Positions 7,388-16,133 of a stretch of 64,000 nucleotides of DNA are shown piece after piece. The notes below the pieces were generated by a model that was not told the origin of the DNA, made no database searches, and worked only from the letters and a program-made list of their open reading frames with translations. The DNA comes from Paraglaciecola chathamensis S18K6 (GTDB lineage Bacteria; Pseudomonadota; Gammaproteobacteria; Enterobacterales; Alteromonadaceae), in the NCBI GenBank assembly GCA_000314955.1, contig BAEM01000029.1:1-64000 (forward strand), in the 5' to 3' direction. A program made the translations under genes and the position numbers. Position 1 is the first letter of the stretch. Each line of letters begins with the position of its first letter.

Positions 7388-9595
7388 TTAAGATGTTTGT
7401 ACACGTAAAGCGAGCTTAATCACGTTATTAAGTTCGTGAAACATTACAGGCTTCACAAGATGATAGGTCATGCCGGCTTCTCTTGTTTTAAGTTTATCCT
7501 CTTCGTAAGCGTTTCCGGTAAGTGCGACAATTTCAGTTTCGACACCTTGGGCCTTGATACTTCGCGTTGTTTCAATTCCGCTCATGTCTGGTAAATTTAT
7601 ATCCATAAGAATTAAGTTGAAGTTCTCTGTGGTCGCTAAGTGTATGGCCGCTGCGCCGGTGTTAGCAACAGCAACAGAATGGCCATGTCGCTCGAGCATG
7701 GTTTTCACAACTTCTGCATTGATGGGTTCGTCTTCTACTAATAATACCTTTGCAGGTTCGAATGCTTCGGAATTTAAAATGTTCTTTTTTGATAAAACCC
7801 GAATTGAGTCTATAAAACGATTTTTATCCATCGGCTTTGCAAAACCTTGCCACATATCAACGAATTTCAGCTGAGTATGATTAATTGATTCAGGAGATGC
7901 CGAAATGAAAATAAAGGGCGGGGCGCTGGTATCAAACATAGCGTGAATCGTTTCTGCTAACTCGTATCCGTTAAAACCCGGCATATGAATGTCAATAATC
8001 AACCCTGCGTAATCAAGTATTTCGTCTTTTTTTAATAGAAATTTTGTCGCAGAATCAAATACATCCACGGTAAAACCATCTTCTTGCAATATATGCGAAA
8101 TGTATAAACGGCTGGTCTCCAGATCATCAATCACGGCAAATTTTGCAGAAGAAACTCGTTCATTGTTTTTACTCGTTGCGCTGTTGCGTTGACTAGCGCC
8201 TAAAGGAATCGATAATTTGAATGTGCTCCCTTTGCCCTCGGCGCTGTTTAGGGTAAGGCTACCACCCATACCCTGGGCGAATTCCTTGGCAATCGTGAGC
8301 CCTAAGCCCGTGCCATTAATTGAACCATTTGCGCCTTTTGAAACTTGTACAAATTTATTAAATACCCGCTCATGATCTGCAGGCGCAATACCAATTCCGC
8401 TGTCGTTTATTAAGATGTCCAACAAATACTGTTTATCCACAATACTGAGTTTTACATTGACCGACACTCCTCCATTATCGGTAAATTTAATAGCGTTATT
8501 AACAATGTTTCGCAGCGATTGCGCTAACCGCATTGGGTCACCGGTGACAAACTTAGGAAGTGAGCTTGAAGCATCATATGAAAACGTAAGCCCTTTCTTT
8601 TCTGCACTTGCTGTTATGGGGGCAATAACTGTGTCGAGCACTTTTATAAGTTCAAAATCGACCTTTTCGAAGGTAAGGACTTTTGCTTCTATCCTTGAAA
8701 TATCAAGCAATTCGTCAACTAGCAGCAAGAGTTGATGGCCAGCTTTTTGGGCTTTTAATAAATAGGTATTTTGCTTTTCAGTGTCAGGCTCTTGCTGCGC
8801 CAGTTCCAACATGCCAAACATTCCGCTTATAGGGGAGCGAAGCTCGTGACTCATATTAGATAAGAACTGCGATTTAATTTCCCGATCCAAGCCCGCGTCT
8901 CTGCTAAGGCGATATGTACGCTTGGTATTGCTAGAAAACTTGTCAATAAGTCTAAACAGCAGGTGCTCAATAGGGTAGATCAGCGCAACGATTGTGATCG
9001 CAAAAACGAATAAGCTGATTAACGTAGCTAAAATACTTACATTAATCATATGCTGGTTGACTCGCTCTTCGTTGAGTAAGAACTGTTCTTGTGCTTTGGA
9101 TAAATATTGAACAAGTAAGCTGTAAGACTCCGGGAATATATCAAGCTCGTCGCGATACTGATTTAACCCAGAAGTAATAACTTGTTGAGTATGCGTAAAA
9201 AATGCCTTTGACAGGCTATCAATGTTTTCTGAATCGCCTAAAAACAAATCATGTAACGATTTTGACGTCCCTTGATAAAGCGTTCTTGGGAGTTCAGCGT
9301 GACTTAAATACACATGGTTATCATTGAACAGGCCCATTAAAGCAATAGTCTGGCGCTTAATAGCAACCTTCTTTTCTAAATCTGATTCATGTTCGAAGCG
9401 GTATAGGTTCAGTGTAATATCCCGAATAATTAGAGATTGGTGGCCTGTTGTTTGTACAAACTGATGAGATGACGATCGTTGCTGAGCGGTAACGTAGGTG
9501 TAAATCCATGGCAAAGATAATAAAGTGATGCTGATGGTGGCATACACTAAGTAGCAGCGTCTTATTTTTCGTTTAACGATACGTTTAATATTCAC
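7388..9595 (-). CDS. Hybrid sensor histidine kinase with two receiver domains
   Basis: This 735-residue membrane kinase has an N-terminal TM helix, a helical periplasmic sensor (about residues 37-180), a second TM helix (about 185-210), then HisKA with the phospho-His in SNMSHELRSPISG. The HATPase domain (NDSGIGIAPAD, NGTGLGLTIAKEF) follows, then receiver 1 (IIDIHMPGFNGYE) and receiver 2 (LLVEDEPINAE, ILMDINLPDMSG, KPV). There is no Hpt or DNA-binding output domain, so a separate phosphotransferase is needed. The signal is unknown. It is transcribed alone and faces pldA. Confidence 0.88.
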   Translation of the reverse strand: MNIKRIVKRKIRRCYLVYATISITLLSLPWIYTYVTAQQRSSSHQFVQTTGHQSLIIRDITLNLYRFEHESDLEKKVAIKRQTIALMGLFNDNHVYLSHAELPRTLYQGTSKSLHDLFLGDSENIDSLSKAFFTHTQQVITSGLNQYRDELDIFPESYSLLVQYLSKAQEQFLLNEERVNQHMINVSILATLISLFVFAITIVALIYPIEHLLFRLIDKFSSNTKRTYRLSRDAGLDREIKSQFLSNMSHELRSPISGMFGMLELAQQEPDTEKQNTYLLKAQKAGHQLLLLVDELLDISRIEAKVLTFEKVDFELIKVLDTVIAPITASAEKKGLTFSYDASSSLPKFVTGDPMRLAQSLRNIVNNAIKFTDNGGVSVNVKLSIVDKQYLLDILINDSGIGIAPADHERVFNKFVQVSKGANGSINGTGLGLTIAKEFAQGMGGSLTLNSAEGKGSTFKLSIPLGASQRNSATSKNNERVSSAKFAVIDDLETSRLYISHILQEDGFTVDVFDSATKFLLKKDEILDYAGLIIDIHMPGFNGYELAETIHAMFDTSAPPFIFISASPESINHTQLKFVDMWQGFAKPMDKNRFIDSIRVLSKKNILNSEAFEPAKVLLVEDEPINAEVVKTMLERHGHSVAVANTGAAAIHLATTENFNLILMDINLPDMSGIETTRSIKAQGVETEIVALTGNAYEEDKLKTREAGMTYHLVKPVMFHELNNVIKLALRVQTS

Positions 9596-9650
9596 AATTC
9601 AGACTCCGTTTTAAAAGTGATTTTCAATTGGATAAACTCGATTAAGATCA

Positions 9651-10178
9651 CTAAAAAATGAGTTGAACGTGGCGAGATTGAATAAGAAGCCCTTTGGTTG
9701 CATCAGGCGTTAGAGGCGTATTTAACAAATTAAAATCTACTAATGTTAGGTCAGGTAAATGGTTGACTATAGTTTGTTGGATGAAAGTGATTAGCTGCGC
9801 AGATTCCGCAAACACACTTTGGTTATCGTCTGTTTCTTTTGAGTTGTCAAAAAGCAGGTTATCTAAAATCAGGTGTTTATCGACAGGATCAAACGTTAGG
9901 TGGCCTGTTAATTTACAGGGTATTTTGACCCAAGCGCCTTGGCTTTGTGCGAACATAGACACTTCAATTTCAATGTTTTGTTCTAGTACATCTAAAACAA
10001 GCTTTGGATCTTCGAGCGCCGCTTTAATGCCATTAAAATCTAACGTGAAGGGAAATTGCTGGTTAAGTTGATGACTGATTTGCCTGACGGATACTCGGTG
10101 CTTATTCTGTTGCTCAACAGCAAACGCGGAGCAGCTTAAAGACACTAATATCGCAAGACTTGTGAATGTATTTCTCAT
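9651..10178 (-). CDS. Secreted YceB-like (DUF1439) protein
   Basis: This protein of about 175 residues has a signal peptide (MRNTFTSLAILVSLSCSAFA). The remainder resembles DUF1439/YceB proteins: a VRQISHQLNQQFPF-like opening, a central beta-rich part, and a late ITFIQQTIVNHLPD helix. E. coli YceB is a lipoprotein; here no clear lipobox is seen. I start it at ATG 10178 because the signal peptide begins there; a start at 10202 is also possible. Function unknown, probably periplasmic or envelope-linked. Confidence 0.6.
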   Translation of the reverse strand: MRNTFTSLAILVSLSCSAFAVEQQNKHRVSVRQISHQLNQQFPFTLDFNGIKAALEDPKLVLDVLEQNIEIEVSMFAQSQGAWVKIPCKLTGHLTFDPVDKHLILDNLLFDNSKETDDNQSVFAESAQLITFIQQTIVNHLPDLTLVDFNLLNTPLTPDATKGLLIQSRHVQLIF

Positions 10179-10514
10179 AACGATGCCTACTACTACTTCC
10201 ATCGTAAGAGAATAGCCTCTTTTCTTTATTTATCTCTGCTACTTTAGGCGTAATTTCTAGTGAAAAAGCAACTACATAACGAATTAACGTAGCGATGAAG
10301 AGGGAGTCGTTTTGCACCAGCTTTATATGCAGGATATGGGCAAAGATAAGCGTATAAATGACCGTTAACGGGTTAACACTGTAAAGTTGTTATTGTTCCT
10401 ATAGGTATAAACCGAAACAAAATACGCATTACACCGAATATCAGCCACATAGAATATTTAGATATGATAACGGCTAACATTCTTTATTTGCCGTACCGCC
10501 CTAAGGAACTTTAC

Positions 10515-11315
10515 ATGTCTCAATTATATTTTAAGTCTAGTCCTACATGTGAATATTGTGCTCTATCAAGAAATTGCACAGAAAATATAAACAATACTAG
10601 CGCGATGCAAAATGTTCAGGTGTTAACCCATAAAATCTATCATAAAGGCGACACGCTATTTTGTGCTGGTGATGCATTTAATGCTTTGTACATAATGCGT
10701 TCAGGTTCGGCAAAAGCGAGCGCGACGACAATTGAGGCCGATGAACAGATAGTGGATTTTTATTTTCCTGGGGATTTACTCGGTACAGACGGTTTTGCTC
10801 AAAAACAACACGCTCACAACGTTAGCTTTCTAGAAACCAGCAGCGTGTGTTACATCAGCGTAAACTCTGTGAATGCACTTCTTACTCATTCTGAGTTAGG
10901 CCGGCAACAATTATTAAGCAATATGAGCCAGAACACACTGAATCAACAGCAGCAATTGATGAATGTACACAAGATGACGTCAATACAGCGCCTAACCAGT
11001 TTTCTACTTGATTTATCACATCGACTCGCACAACGGGGCTTATCATCTCAACAATTTACCCTAAGTATGACACGTATCGATATCGCCAATTATCTAGGTA
11101 TGGCGATAGAAACCGTCAGCAGATTACTAACGTCGATGCAACAACAAAGGTTGATTCAAGTTCAGCGTCGCCATATAACCCTGGTTAATATCCCAGAGAT
11201 GAGAAAAATATGCCTCAGTGATCTACTAGGTCAAACTGAGGATGAATCTGATGGAATGCAACATGCAATGCTGCGCTCTACGACGGATTATCCGCTCTCA
11301 AGTATTGGGGGGTGA
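10515..11315 (+). CDS. fnr: FNR-family iron-sulfur transcription regulator
   Basis: This 266-residue Crp/Fnr regulator has the oxygen-sensing Cys set: Cys12, Cys15 and Cys21 (TCEYCALSRNC) and Cys112 (ETSSVCYIS), matching the four 4Fe-4S ligands of E. coli FNR. A cyclic-nucleotide-binding fold comes next, then a DNA-binding helix (RIDIANYLGMAIETVSRLL) with the Glu and Ser-Arg residues that read TTGAT half-sites. AAGGA lies 7 nt before ATG 10515, so I reject the longer frame from 10464. The tail after the HTH is about 35 residues longer than usual. It begins a block of fermentation and stress genes. Confidence 0.9.
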   Translation: MSQLYFKSSPTCEYCALSRNCTENINNTSAMQNVQVLTHKIYHKGDTLFCAGDAFNALYIMRSGSAKASATTIEADEQIVDFYFPGDLLGTDGFAQKQHAHNVSFLETSSVCYISVNSVNALLTHSELGRQQLLSNMSQNTLNQQQQLMNVHKMTSIQRLTSFLLDLSHRLAQRGLSSQQFTLSMTRIDIANYLGMAIETVSRLLTSMQQQRLIQVQRRHITLVNIPEMRKICLSDLLGQTEDESDGMQHAMLRSTTDYPLSSIGG

Positions 11316-11517
11316 AGGGCGGTTTTATTAAAAGGAGCGTGGGTTTTATGCAGTTCGTGTTACTAGGTTCGCAAGACTGTTTCTCGATTAAAACGCTTCC
11401 ACTTAGACCAAAAATCGTACAGAAAAGATCAACATGCCCTAGGTGAGTATTAATGATTTCATTACACTTTACTTAAGGTTAGTATTTTCTAACTGATTTA
11501 GTTAACACGAGATAGAC

Positions 11518-11868
11518 ATGGCCAGTACCCTTAATGAAATCGTTACACATATTAAGCAGCAGATCCCACATATCGATTGTGAAACAGCTGCCCAACGCCG
11601 AAAAACTGACCACGGATTACTGATTGATGTAAGAGAGCCGTCAGAGCACAGTGCGCAAAACACGCCTGAAGCGATTAATATTCCTCGCGGAGTGTTAGAG
11701 ATGAAGATAACTACCTTGGAGTCAGATTTGTCTCGACCAATATACCTTCATTGTGCCAGTGCAGTACGCGCCGCCTTAAGTGCAGAACAGTTAAGGCGTA
11801 TCGGTTATGAAAATGTATTTGTCGTAACAGGGGAGTTATCCAATATTATTCAGGCTCATTCAATTTAG
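11518..11868 (+). CDS. Rhodanese-like sulfurtransferase
   Basis: This 116-residue single rhodanese domain shows LLIDVREPSEH, NIPRGVLEMKI and the active-site loop YLHCASAVRAALSAEQL with its catalytic Cys. It probably moves persulfide sulfur in the cytoplasm; there is no signal peptide. Its 3' end overlaps the convergent phosphofructokinase gene by 23 nt. A BigR-like persulfide sensor lies further on, but no direct link is visible. Confidence 0.85.
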   Translation: MASTLNEIVTHIKQQIPHIDCETAAQRRKTDHGLLIDVREPSEHSAQNTPEAINIPRGVLEMKITTLESDLSRPIYLHCASAVRAALSAEQLRRIGYENVFVVTGELSNIIQAHSI

Positions 11869-12991
11869 CTCCACTTCGTAATAATGTTTCTGTTCCAAAA
11901 CATATGCCCATTGATAAAGCCGTTTGCAACGTTGGGTCATCATTGGGGATATTGCGGGTCTTATGGGCGACACTGTCTAGGGGCACTTCAGACAATTGGT
12001 TTCCTCGCTGAATAACGGCAAGGTTAAACTGTTTATTGATAACTAATCCTGCTGCATAGCTGCCTAAGTTGGTCGCGAAAATTCTATCAAATGAGGTAGG
12101 AGAGCCTCCTCGCTGTATGTGGCCTAATGTAGTGGAACGGATCTCAGCATCTGTGAGTTGCTCTAACTGTTGCTTTAACTGATCGCCAATACCGCCAAGA
12201 CGCGTAGGTTCTGGACTATCTTTTATCGTTTCTCGTGTACACACCTCACCGTTTATCGGTTTTGCACCTTCTGCGATCACGACAATCGAAAAATGATGGG
12301 TACCCATTCGTTGATTACAGGCATCAGCCACTAAATTAATATCGTAAGGGTGCTCAGGTAATAAAATACTGTCAGCGCCTCCAGCTATACCCGCATGAAG
12401 GGCGATCCAACCGGCATTTCTCCCCATGGTTTCGACAATCATGATGCGTTGATGAGATTGCCCTGTGGTGCGCAAACGATCAATGGCGTCAGTAACAATA
12501 CTAACGGCCGTATCGAAACCAAATGTCCGTTCGGTACACATTAAATCGTTATCTATGGTTTTGGGCACTCCAACTATGTTCATACCCAACTTCGTTAATT
12601 CATAACCAATACTTAACGTACCGTCACCACCAATGATAACGAGCGCATCAAGGGCTAGTTCATCGTAGTATTCTTTCACGGCCCGTGAACGATCTTCTCC
12701 CATGTAATCAAATGGGTTGGCACGGTTATGGGTGCCTATCATGGTGCCACCTAACGATAAGATACCGCTGCAGTCTTGATAGGTAAGTGTGCGTGAACGT
12801 CGCTCAATAAAGCCTAAAAAGCCGTCTTCGATACCGATTATTTCTGTCTGGGCTCTTAACATAAGGGTTTTCGCTACCCCTCTGATGGCAGCGTTCAAGC
12901 CAGGACAGTCTCCACCCCCTGTTAATATTGCTACACGTGAGGGCTTATTTGTTGGTTCATGCGATTGATCAGGTGAAGATATCGACGCCAT
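11846..12991 (-). CDS. pfkA: 6-phosphofructokinase, ATP-type with Lys124
   Basis: This 381-residue enzyme phosphorylates fructose 6-phosphate. Visible motifs are AILTGGGDCPGLNAAIRGV, IIGGDGTLSIGYEL, PKTIDNDL, ETMGRNAGWIALHAG and LGHIQRGGSP. The residue after GGD is Gly (Gly104 in E. coli), which favours ATP, while PKTIDND carries Lys where E. coli has Gly124, a feature of PPi-dependent and mixed clades. It overlaps the end of ldhA by 23 nt on the same strand, so the two form an operon that joins glycolysis to lactate fermentation. Phosphoryl donor is inferred, not proven. Confidence 0.88.
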   Translation of the reverse strand: MASISSPDQSHEPTNKPSRVAILTGGGDCPGLNAAIRGVAKTLMLRAQTEIIGIEDGFLGFIERRSRTLTYQDCSGILSLGGTMIGTHNRANPFDYMGEDRSRAVKEYYDELALDALVIIGGDGTLSIGYELTKLGMNIVGVPKTIDNDLMCTERTFGFDTAVSIVTDAIDRLRTTGQSHQRIMIVETMGRNAGWIALHAGIAGGADSILLPEHPYDINLVADACNQRMGTHHFSIVVIAEGAKPINGEVCTRETIKDSPEPTRLGGIGDQLKQQLEQLTDAEIRSTTLGHIQRGGSPTSFDRIFATNLGSYAAGLVINKQFNLAVIQRGNQLSEVPLDSVAHKTRNIPNDDPTLQTALSMGICFGTETLLRSGAKLNEPE

Positions 12992-13967
12992 TTTGTATCA
13001 CTCCATTTTGTTCAAACTCGCTGATATTTTGTAACGTAACATGAGCAATTCGGGTTAAGGCTTCTTGGGTAAAAAATGCCTGATGACTTGTCACCAATAC
13101 GTTAGGGAAAGTAAGTAACCTTGCAAACACATCGTCTTGTATAACGCTAGAAGAAAAATCGTCAAAGAACAATACCTCTTCCTCTTCATAAACGTCTAAG
13201 CCTAACAAACTGATTCTCTGTGCTTTTAAGGCTTTAATCACTGCTTTAGTATCAATTAATTTGCCTCTACTGGTATTAATTAACGTCACCATTGGTTTCA
13301 TTAAATTAATCGCATCTTCATTGATTAGGTGGTGTGTTTCATCATTAAGGGGGCAGTGCAGTGAAATAATATCGCTTCTCGATAGCAGATCGTTTAGTGA
13401 TACATAATTAACTCCCGCAGCAATACATTCAGCGTTGGTTTCTACATCATGGGCCAAGACATGACAGCCGAACCCCAGCATAATTTTGCTAAAAATTTGG
13501 CCAATTTTTCCTGTTCCAATAACACCAACGGTTTTGCCATGAATATCAAACCCCAGTAAGTTATTTAATGAAAAGTTGCCTTCTCGCACTCGGTTGTGCG
13601 CTCTATGTACTTTACGATTTAGGGTCATTAACAGTGCTACTGCATGCTCCGCAACCGCGTAGGGAGAATAAGCAGGTACCCGAGTTACTATTAACCCTAG
13701 TTTTTTTGCAGTGGCTAAATCGACGTGATTAAACCCAGCTGAACGAAGCGCAATGAATTTTACCCCTTTGCTTTTTAGCCCTGATAATACGTTTGCATTC
13801 AGGCAGTCGTTGATAAATACGCACACCGCGGTTTCATCCGTTATCAAATTGACGGTGTTTTCATTTAAATGAGCCTCAATAAAGCGTATATCGTGCTCGT
13901 TACGGCAATTTTCTTGATTAAAATAAATGCGGTCGTAATCTTTAGTATTGAAAAAGGCAATTTTCAT
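12969..13967 (-). CDS. ldhA: Fermentative D-lactate dehydrogenase
   Basis: This 332-residue protein of the D-2-hydroxyacid dehydrogenase family reduces pyruvate to D-lactate with NADH. It matches E. coli LdhA in length and along its whole length: IALRSAGFNHVDLATAK, VPAYSPYAVAEHAVALLMTL, GVIGTGKIGQI, SLHCPLNDETHHLI and INTSRGKLIDT, with the catalytic His in VTSHQAFFT. It is the first gene of a two-gene operon with phosphofructokinase. A weak FNR-like site (TTGAT with a poor second half, 14028-14041) lies about 60 bp upstream. Confidence 0.92.
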   Translation of the reverse strand: MKIAFFNTKDYDRIYFNQENCRNEHDIRFIEAHLNENTVNLITDETAVCVFINDCLNANVLSGLKSKGVKFIALRSAGFNHVDLATAKKLGLIVTRVPAYSPYAVAEHAVALLMTLNRKVHRAHNRVREGNFSLNNLLGFDIHGKTVGVIGTGKIGQIFSKIMLGFGCHVLAHDVETNAECIAAGVNYVSLNDLLSRSDIISLHCPLNDETHHLINEDAINLMKPMVTLINTSRGKLIDTKAVIKALKAQRISLLGLDVYEEEEVLFFDDFSSSVIQDDVFARLLTFPNVLVTSHQAFFTQEALTRIAHVTLQNISEFEQNGVIQNGVDIFT

Positions 13968-14288
13968 TAGCGATGATCCTCTACAAATAAAGTGGTACTA
14001 ATCTACACCAGTTAAAATGCAGCGGTCTTGATGCCAGACAAATTCTATTTAAAAGCGCGGTGTTTCATCGGATTGTGCTTTAATCAGTAATAGAACGTGA
14101 ACCAATTAGGATATAACCACGTATAACAGTGTCCAGTTCTGTTTTAAGTTTTGAGCCAGTATTTTGTAATTACCTAAAGTTCGTGCCAAAGTTAATTTTT
14201 AAAAGATAAGGAACAGATATTGCTTCCTATTAGACAGGGTATTCGGCATTACGGTAGCCAATCCGTTTATGTATTTAAGAGGTGAATT
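13968..14288. other. Divergent promoter region, ldhA and REC-GGDEF gene
   Basis: This 321-bp gap holds the promoters of two divergent genes. A weak FNR-like match lies at 14028-14041. I see no small gene or strong hairpin. Confidence 0.4.
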
Positions 14289-15209
14289 TTGAACTCAGCT
14301 ACTGACACATTAGCAAAGGTATCTTTGGAAAATGCGAGAATACTTGTCGTTGATGATCAACCTATTAATATACAAGTAATTAACCAGATATTAGGCGGCA
14401 GTTTTCAACTTAGCTTTGCTAAGTCAGGGCAAGAAGCGCTAGATATTTGCTTGTCAGACCCGCCGGATCTCATCCTGATGGACGTCATCATGCCAAATTT
14501 AGATGGCCTTACAACCTGCAAAATCATTAAAAACACCCCAAATATTAGTGATATTCCTGTGGTATTCATTACCTCTTTACAAAAAGCAGAGGAAGAAAAT
14601 GCATGCTGGCAAGCTGGCGGAATTGATTACATGACGAAGCCGGTAAACCCTTTGCCATTAACTAATCGCGTTAAAGCTCATTTAACGCAAAAATTTCAAG
14701 CAGACTTATTAAAAAAGTTGGCTTACTTAGATGGCTTAACTGGGGTGTATAATCGGCGCTACCTCGACGATTATCTTGCTAGGCAAACATCACAAGCTAA
14801 ACGTACAAATCACGCTATCTCTCTTTTGATGATAGATATTGATTATTTCAAACAGTTTAATGATGAATATGGTCATTTAGTGGCTGACGATCAATTAAAA
14901 CTAACGGCATCCACGTTAAAAGATTCTTTGCATAGACCCACTGATATAACCGCTAGGTATGGTGGTGAAGAATTTATTTGCGTGCTTCCTGATACTGGGG
15001 CTGAAGGGGCAAAACAGGTAGCCGAACGTATTCTTAGACATATCAGAGGGTTAGAAATACCCCATAAATTGTCTCCGCACAAGTATTTAACGGTAAGCGT
15101 TGGCACGGCGTCAATTGAAGCAAAGCAAAACTATAATACCGATTTAACAGCCCTAGCTGACAAAAATCTGTACAAAGCCAAGAATACAGGTCGAAATAAG
15201 GCGATTTGA
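14289..15209 (+). CDS. Response regulator with GGDEF diguanylate cyclase
   Basis: This 306-residue protein has a receiver domain (about residues 13-130; ILVVDDQPINIQV, phospho-Asp in LILMDVIMPNLDG, Lys in MTKPVNP) and a GGDEF domain (about 143-305). The active site is GGEEF in ARYGGEEF, and RPTD five residues upstream forms an intact RxxD inhibitory site. It should make cyclic di-GMP when phosphorylated and be feedback-inhibited. The start is TTG, supported by AAGAGGTG 5 nt upstream. Its cognate kinase is not obvious; the nearby hybrid kinases are candidates. Confidence 0.92.
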   Translation: MNSATDTLAKVSLENARILVVDDQPINIQVINQILGGSFQLSFAKSGQEALDICLSDPPDLILMDVIMPNLDGLTTCKIIKNTPNISDIPVVFITSLQKAEEENACWQAGGIDYMTKPVNPLPLTNRVKAHLTQKFQADLLKKLAYLDGLTGVYNRRYLDDYLARQTSQAKRTNHAISLLMIDIDYFKQFNDEYGHLVADDQLKLTASTLKDSLHRPTDITARYGGEEFICVLPDTGAEGAKQVAERILRHIRGLEIPHKLSPHKYLTVSVGTASIEAKQNYNTDLTALADKNLYKAKNTGRNKAI

Positions 15210-15289
15210 TCTCCTCAATTCTTATACCCTTTTAAAACAAGGCCCCCGTCGCAATATTGTATTGAGGTGCTTTGATGCAAAATAGCTTT

Positions 15290-15555
15290 ATACCATTCCA
15301 CGTTAATAAGTGATCACTCAGCGAGAGTTTAAAAGGGCTTAAACAAGGCGGATGACTGAATGAATAGTTGTTCTCTTTCGAAGTCATGCAACGCAGTGTA
15401 AGCCCTTTTAAAACTCGCCTGCAAGGAATGCCCCAGCGGCTTTTGCTCTGCGTTCTCACTATTTGAAAGGGAACAACCATTACTACATAGCGACGCCTTA
15501 ATCAAAAACCGCTGGACGCATTCTGAGGCGGTCACTTATTAATGCGGATTGGTAT
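15290..15555. mobile_element. MITE-like palindromic repeat element, 266 bp
   Basis: The ends are about 25-bp inverted repeats: ATACCATTCCACGTTAATAA on the left and its imperfect complement (TTATTAATGCGGATTGGTAT) on the right. Inside, GAGTTTAAAAGGGCTTA and TAAGCCCTTTTAAAACTC form a second inverted pair. It encodes no protein. Related copies lie at 33160-33262, 36587-36655 and 63411-63458, with a relic at 4431-4525. Confidence 0.7.
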
Positions 15556-15603
15556 TACTTATCCCACATCGAATTGTCTTTTTTTAATTAGTGTTGATTC
15601 TTC

Positions 15604-15634
15604 TTGACCTGTGAGTTAGACATAGGTTTAACAT
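15604..15634 (+). promoter_or_regulatory. MerR-type promoter and operator of the copper operon
   Basis: TTGACC (15604-15609) and TAACAT (15629-15634) are separated by 19 bp, the long spacer of MerR-regulated promoters. The spacer holds the dyad ACCT...AGGT (15607-15627). It drives the MerR-copA-cupredoxin operon. Confidence 0.75.
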
Positions 15635-15704
15635 CAGCACATTATATAAATACCTGTTCGCTCAACTCTATCGTTAGAGCGCAGTTTAAAATGAGGATGT
15701 GCTC

Positions 15705-16133
15705 ATGTTAGTTAAACAACTTGCGAATAAAATGTCAGTTACCCCTGATACTGTGCGCTATTACACTCGGATAAAACTGCTTAATCCGACCAGCAACGGC
15801 AGCAATGGTTATCATCAATACAGCGAAGCTGATCAAAAGCGCCTCAGATTTATTTTAAGCGCACGCCACCTTGGGTTTTCAGTAAAAGATATCAAAGACA
15901 TTATTCATGAGTCAGAACAAGGCCATTGCCCGTGCCCGTTAACGAGAGAGTTAATTGCTCAGCGTCTTGTGGAAACTGAGGCGCTATTTCAACAAACTTT
16001 AAGGTTACGCAATCGAATGAAATATGCATTGCACCAATGGGACTCAACACCAAATGGTGCAAATGCTGATCAGGTTTGCAGCTTGATCGAAACTTTTGTC
16101 GACTCAAACGATGAGGAGCAAAATCATGAGTAA
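15705..16133 (+). CDS. MerR-family metal-responsive regulator
   Basis: This 142-residue protein has an N-terminal winged HTH ([20 protein letters not shown]), a long dimerisation helix and metal-type Cys residues in GHCPCPLT and near the end (DQVCSLIE). The downstream CopA ATPase suggests it senses Cu(I) or a similar thiophilic ion. ATG 15705 is preferred because GAGGA is 7 nt upstream. It overlaps copA by 8 nt, and a textbook 19-bp-spacer promoter precedes it, so it probably regulates its own operon. Confidence 0.85.
   Translation: MLVKQLANKMSVTPDTVRYYTRIKLLNPTSNGSNGYHQYSEADQKRLRFILSARHLGFSVKDIKDIIHESEQGHCPCPLTRELIAQRLVETEALFQQTLRLRNRMKYALHQWDSTPNGANADQVCSLIETFVDSNDEEQNHE

Larger units (their letters stand above)
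15210..15704. other. Intergenic region with MITE-like element and MerR promoter
   Basis: This 495-bp gap is mostly filled by the inverted-repeat element at 15290-15555, followed by the MerR-type promoter at 15604-15634. Confidence 0.6.

Noticed and set aside
11348-11446. 32-codon open frame after the FNR-like gene, with AAAGGAG about 12 nt upstream
   Set aside because: Too short, unrecognised, spacing poor; no independent support for translation.
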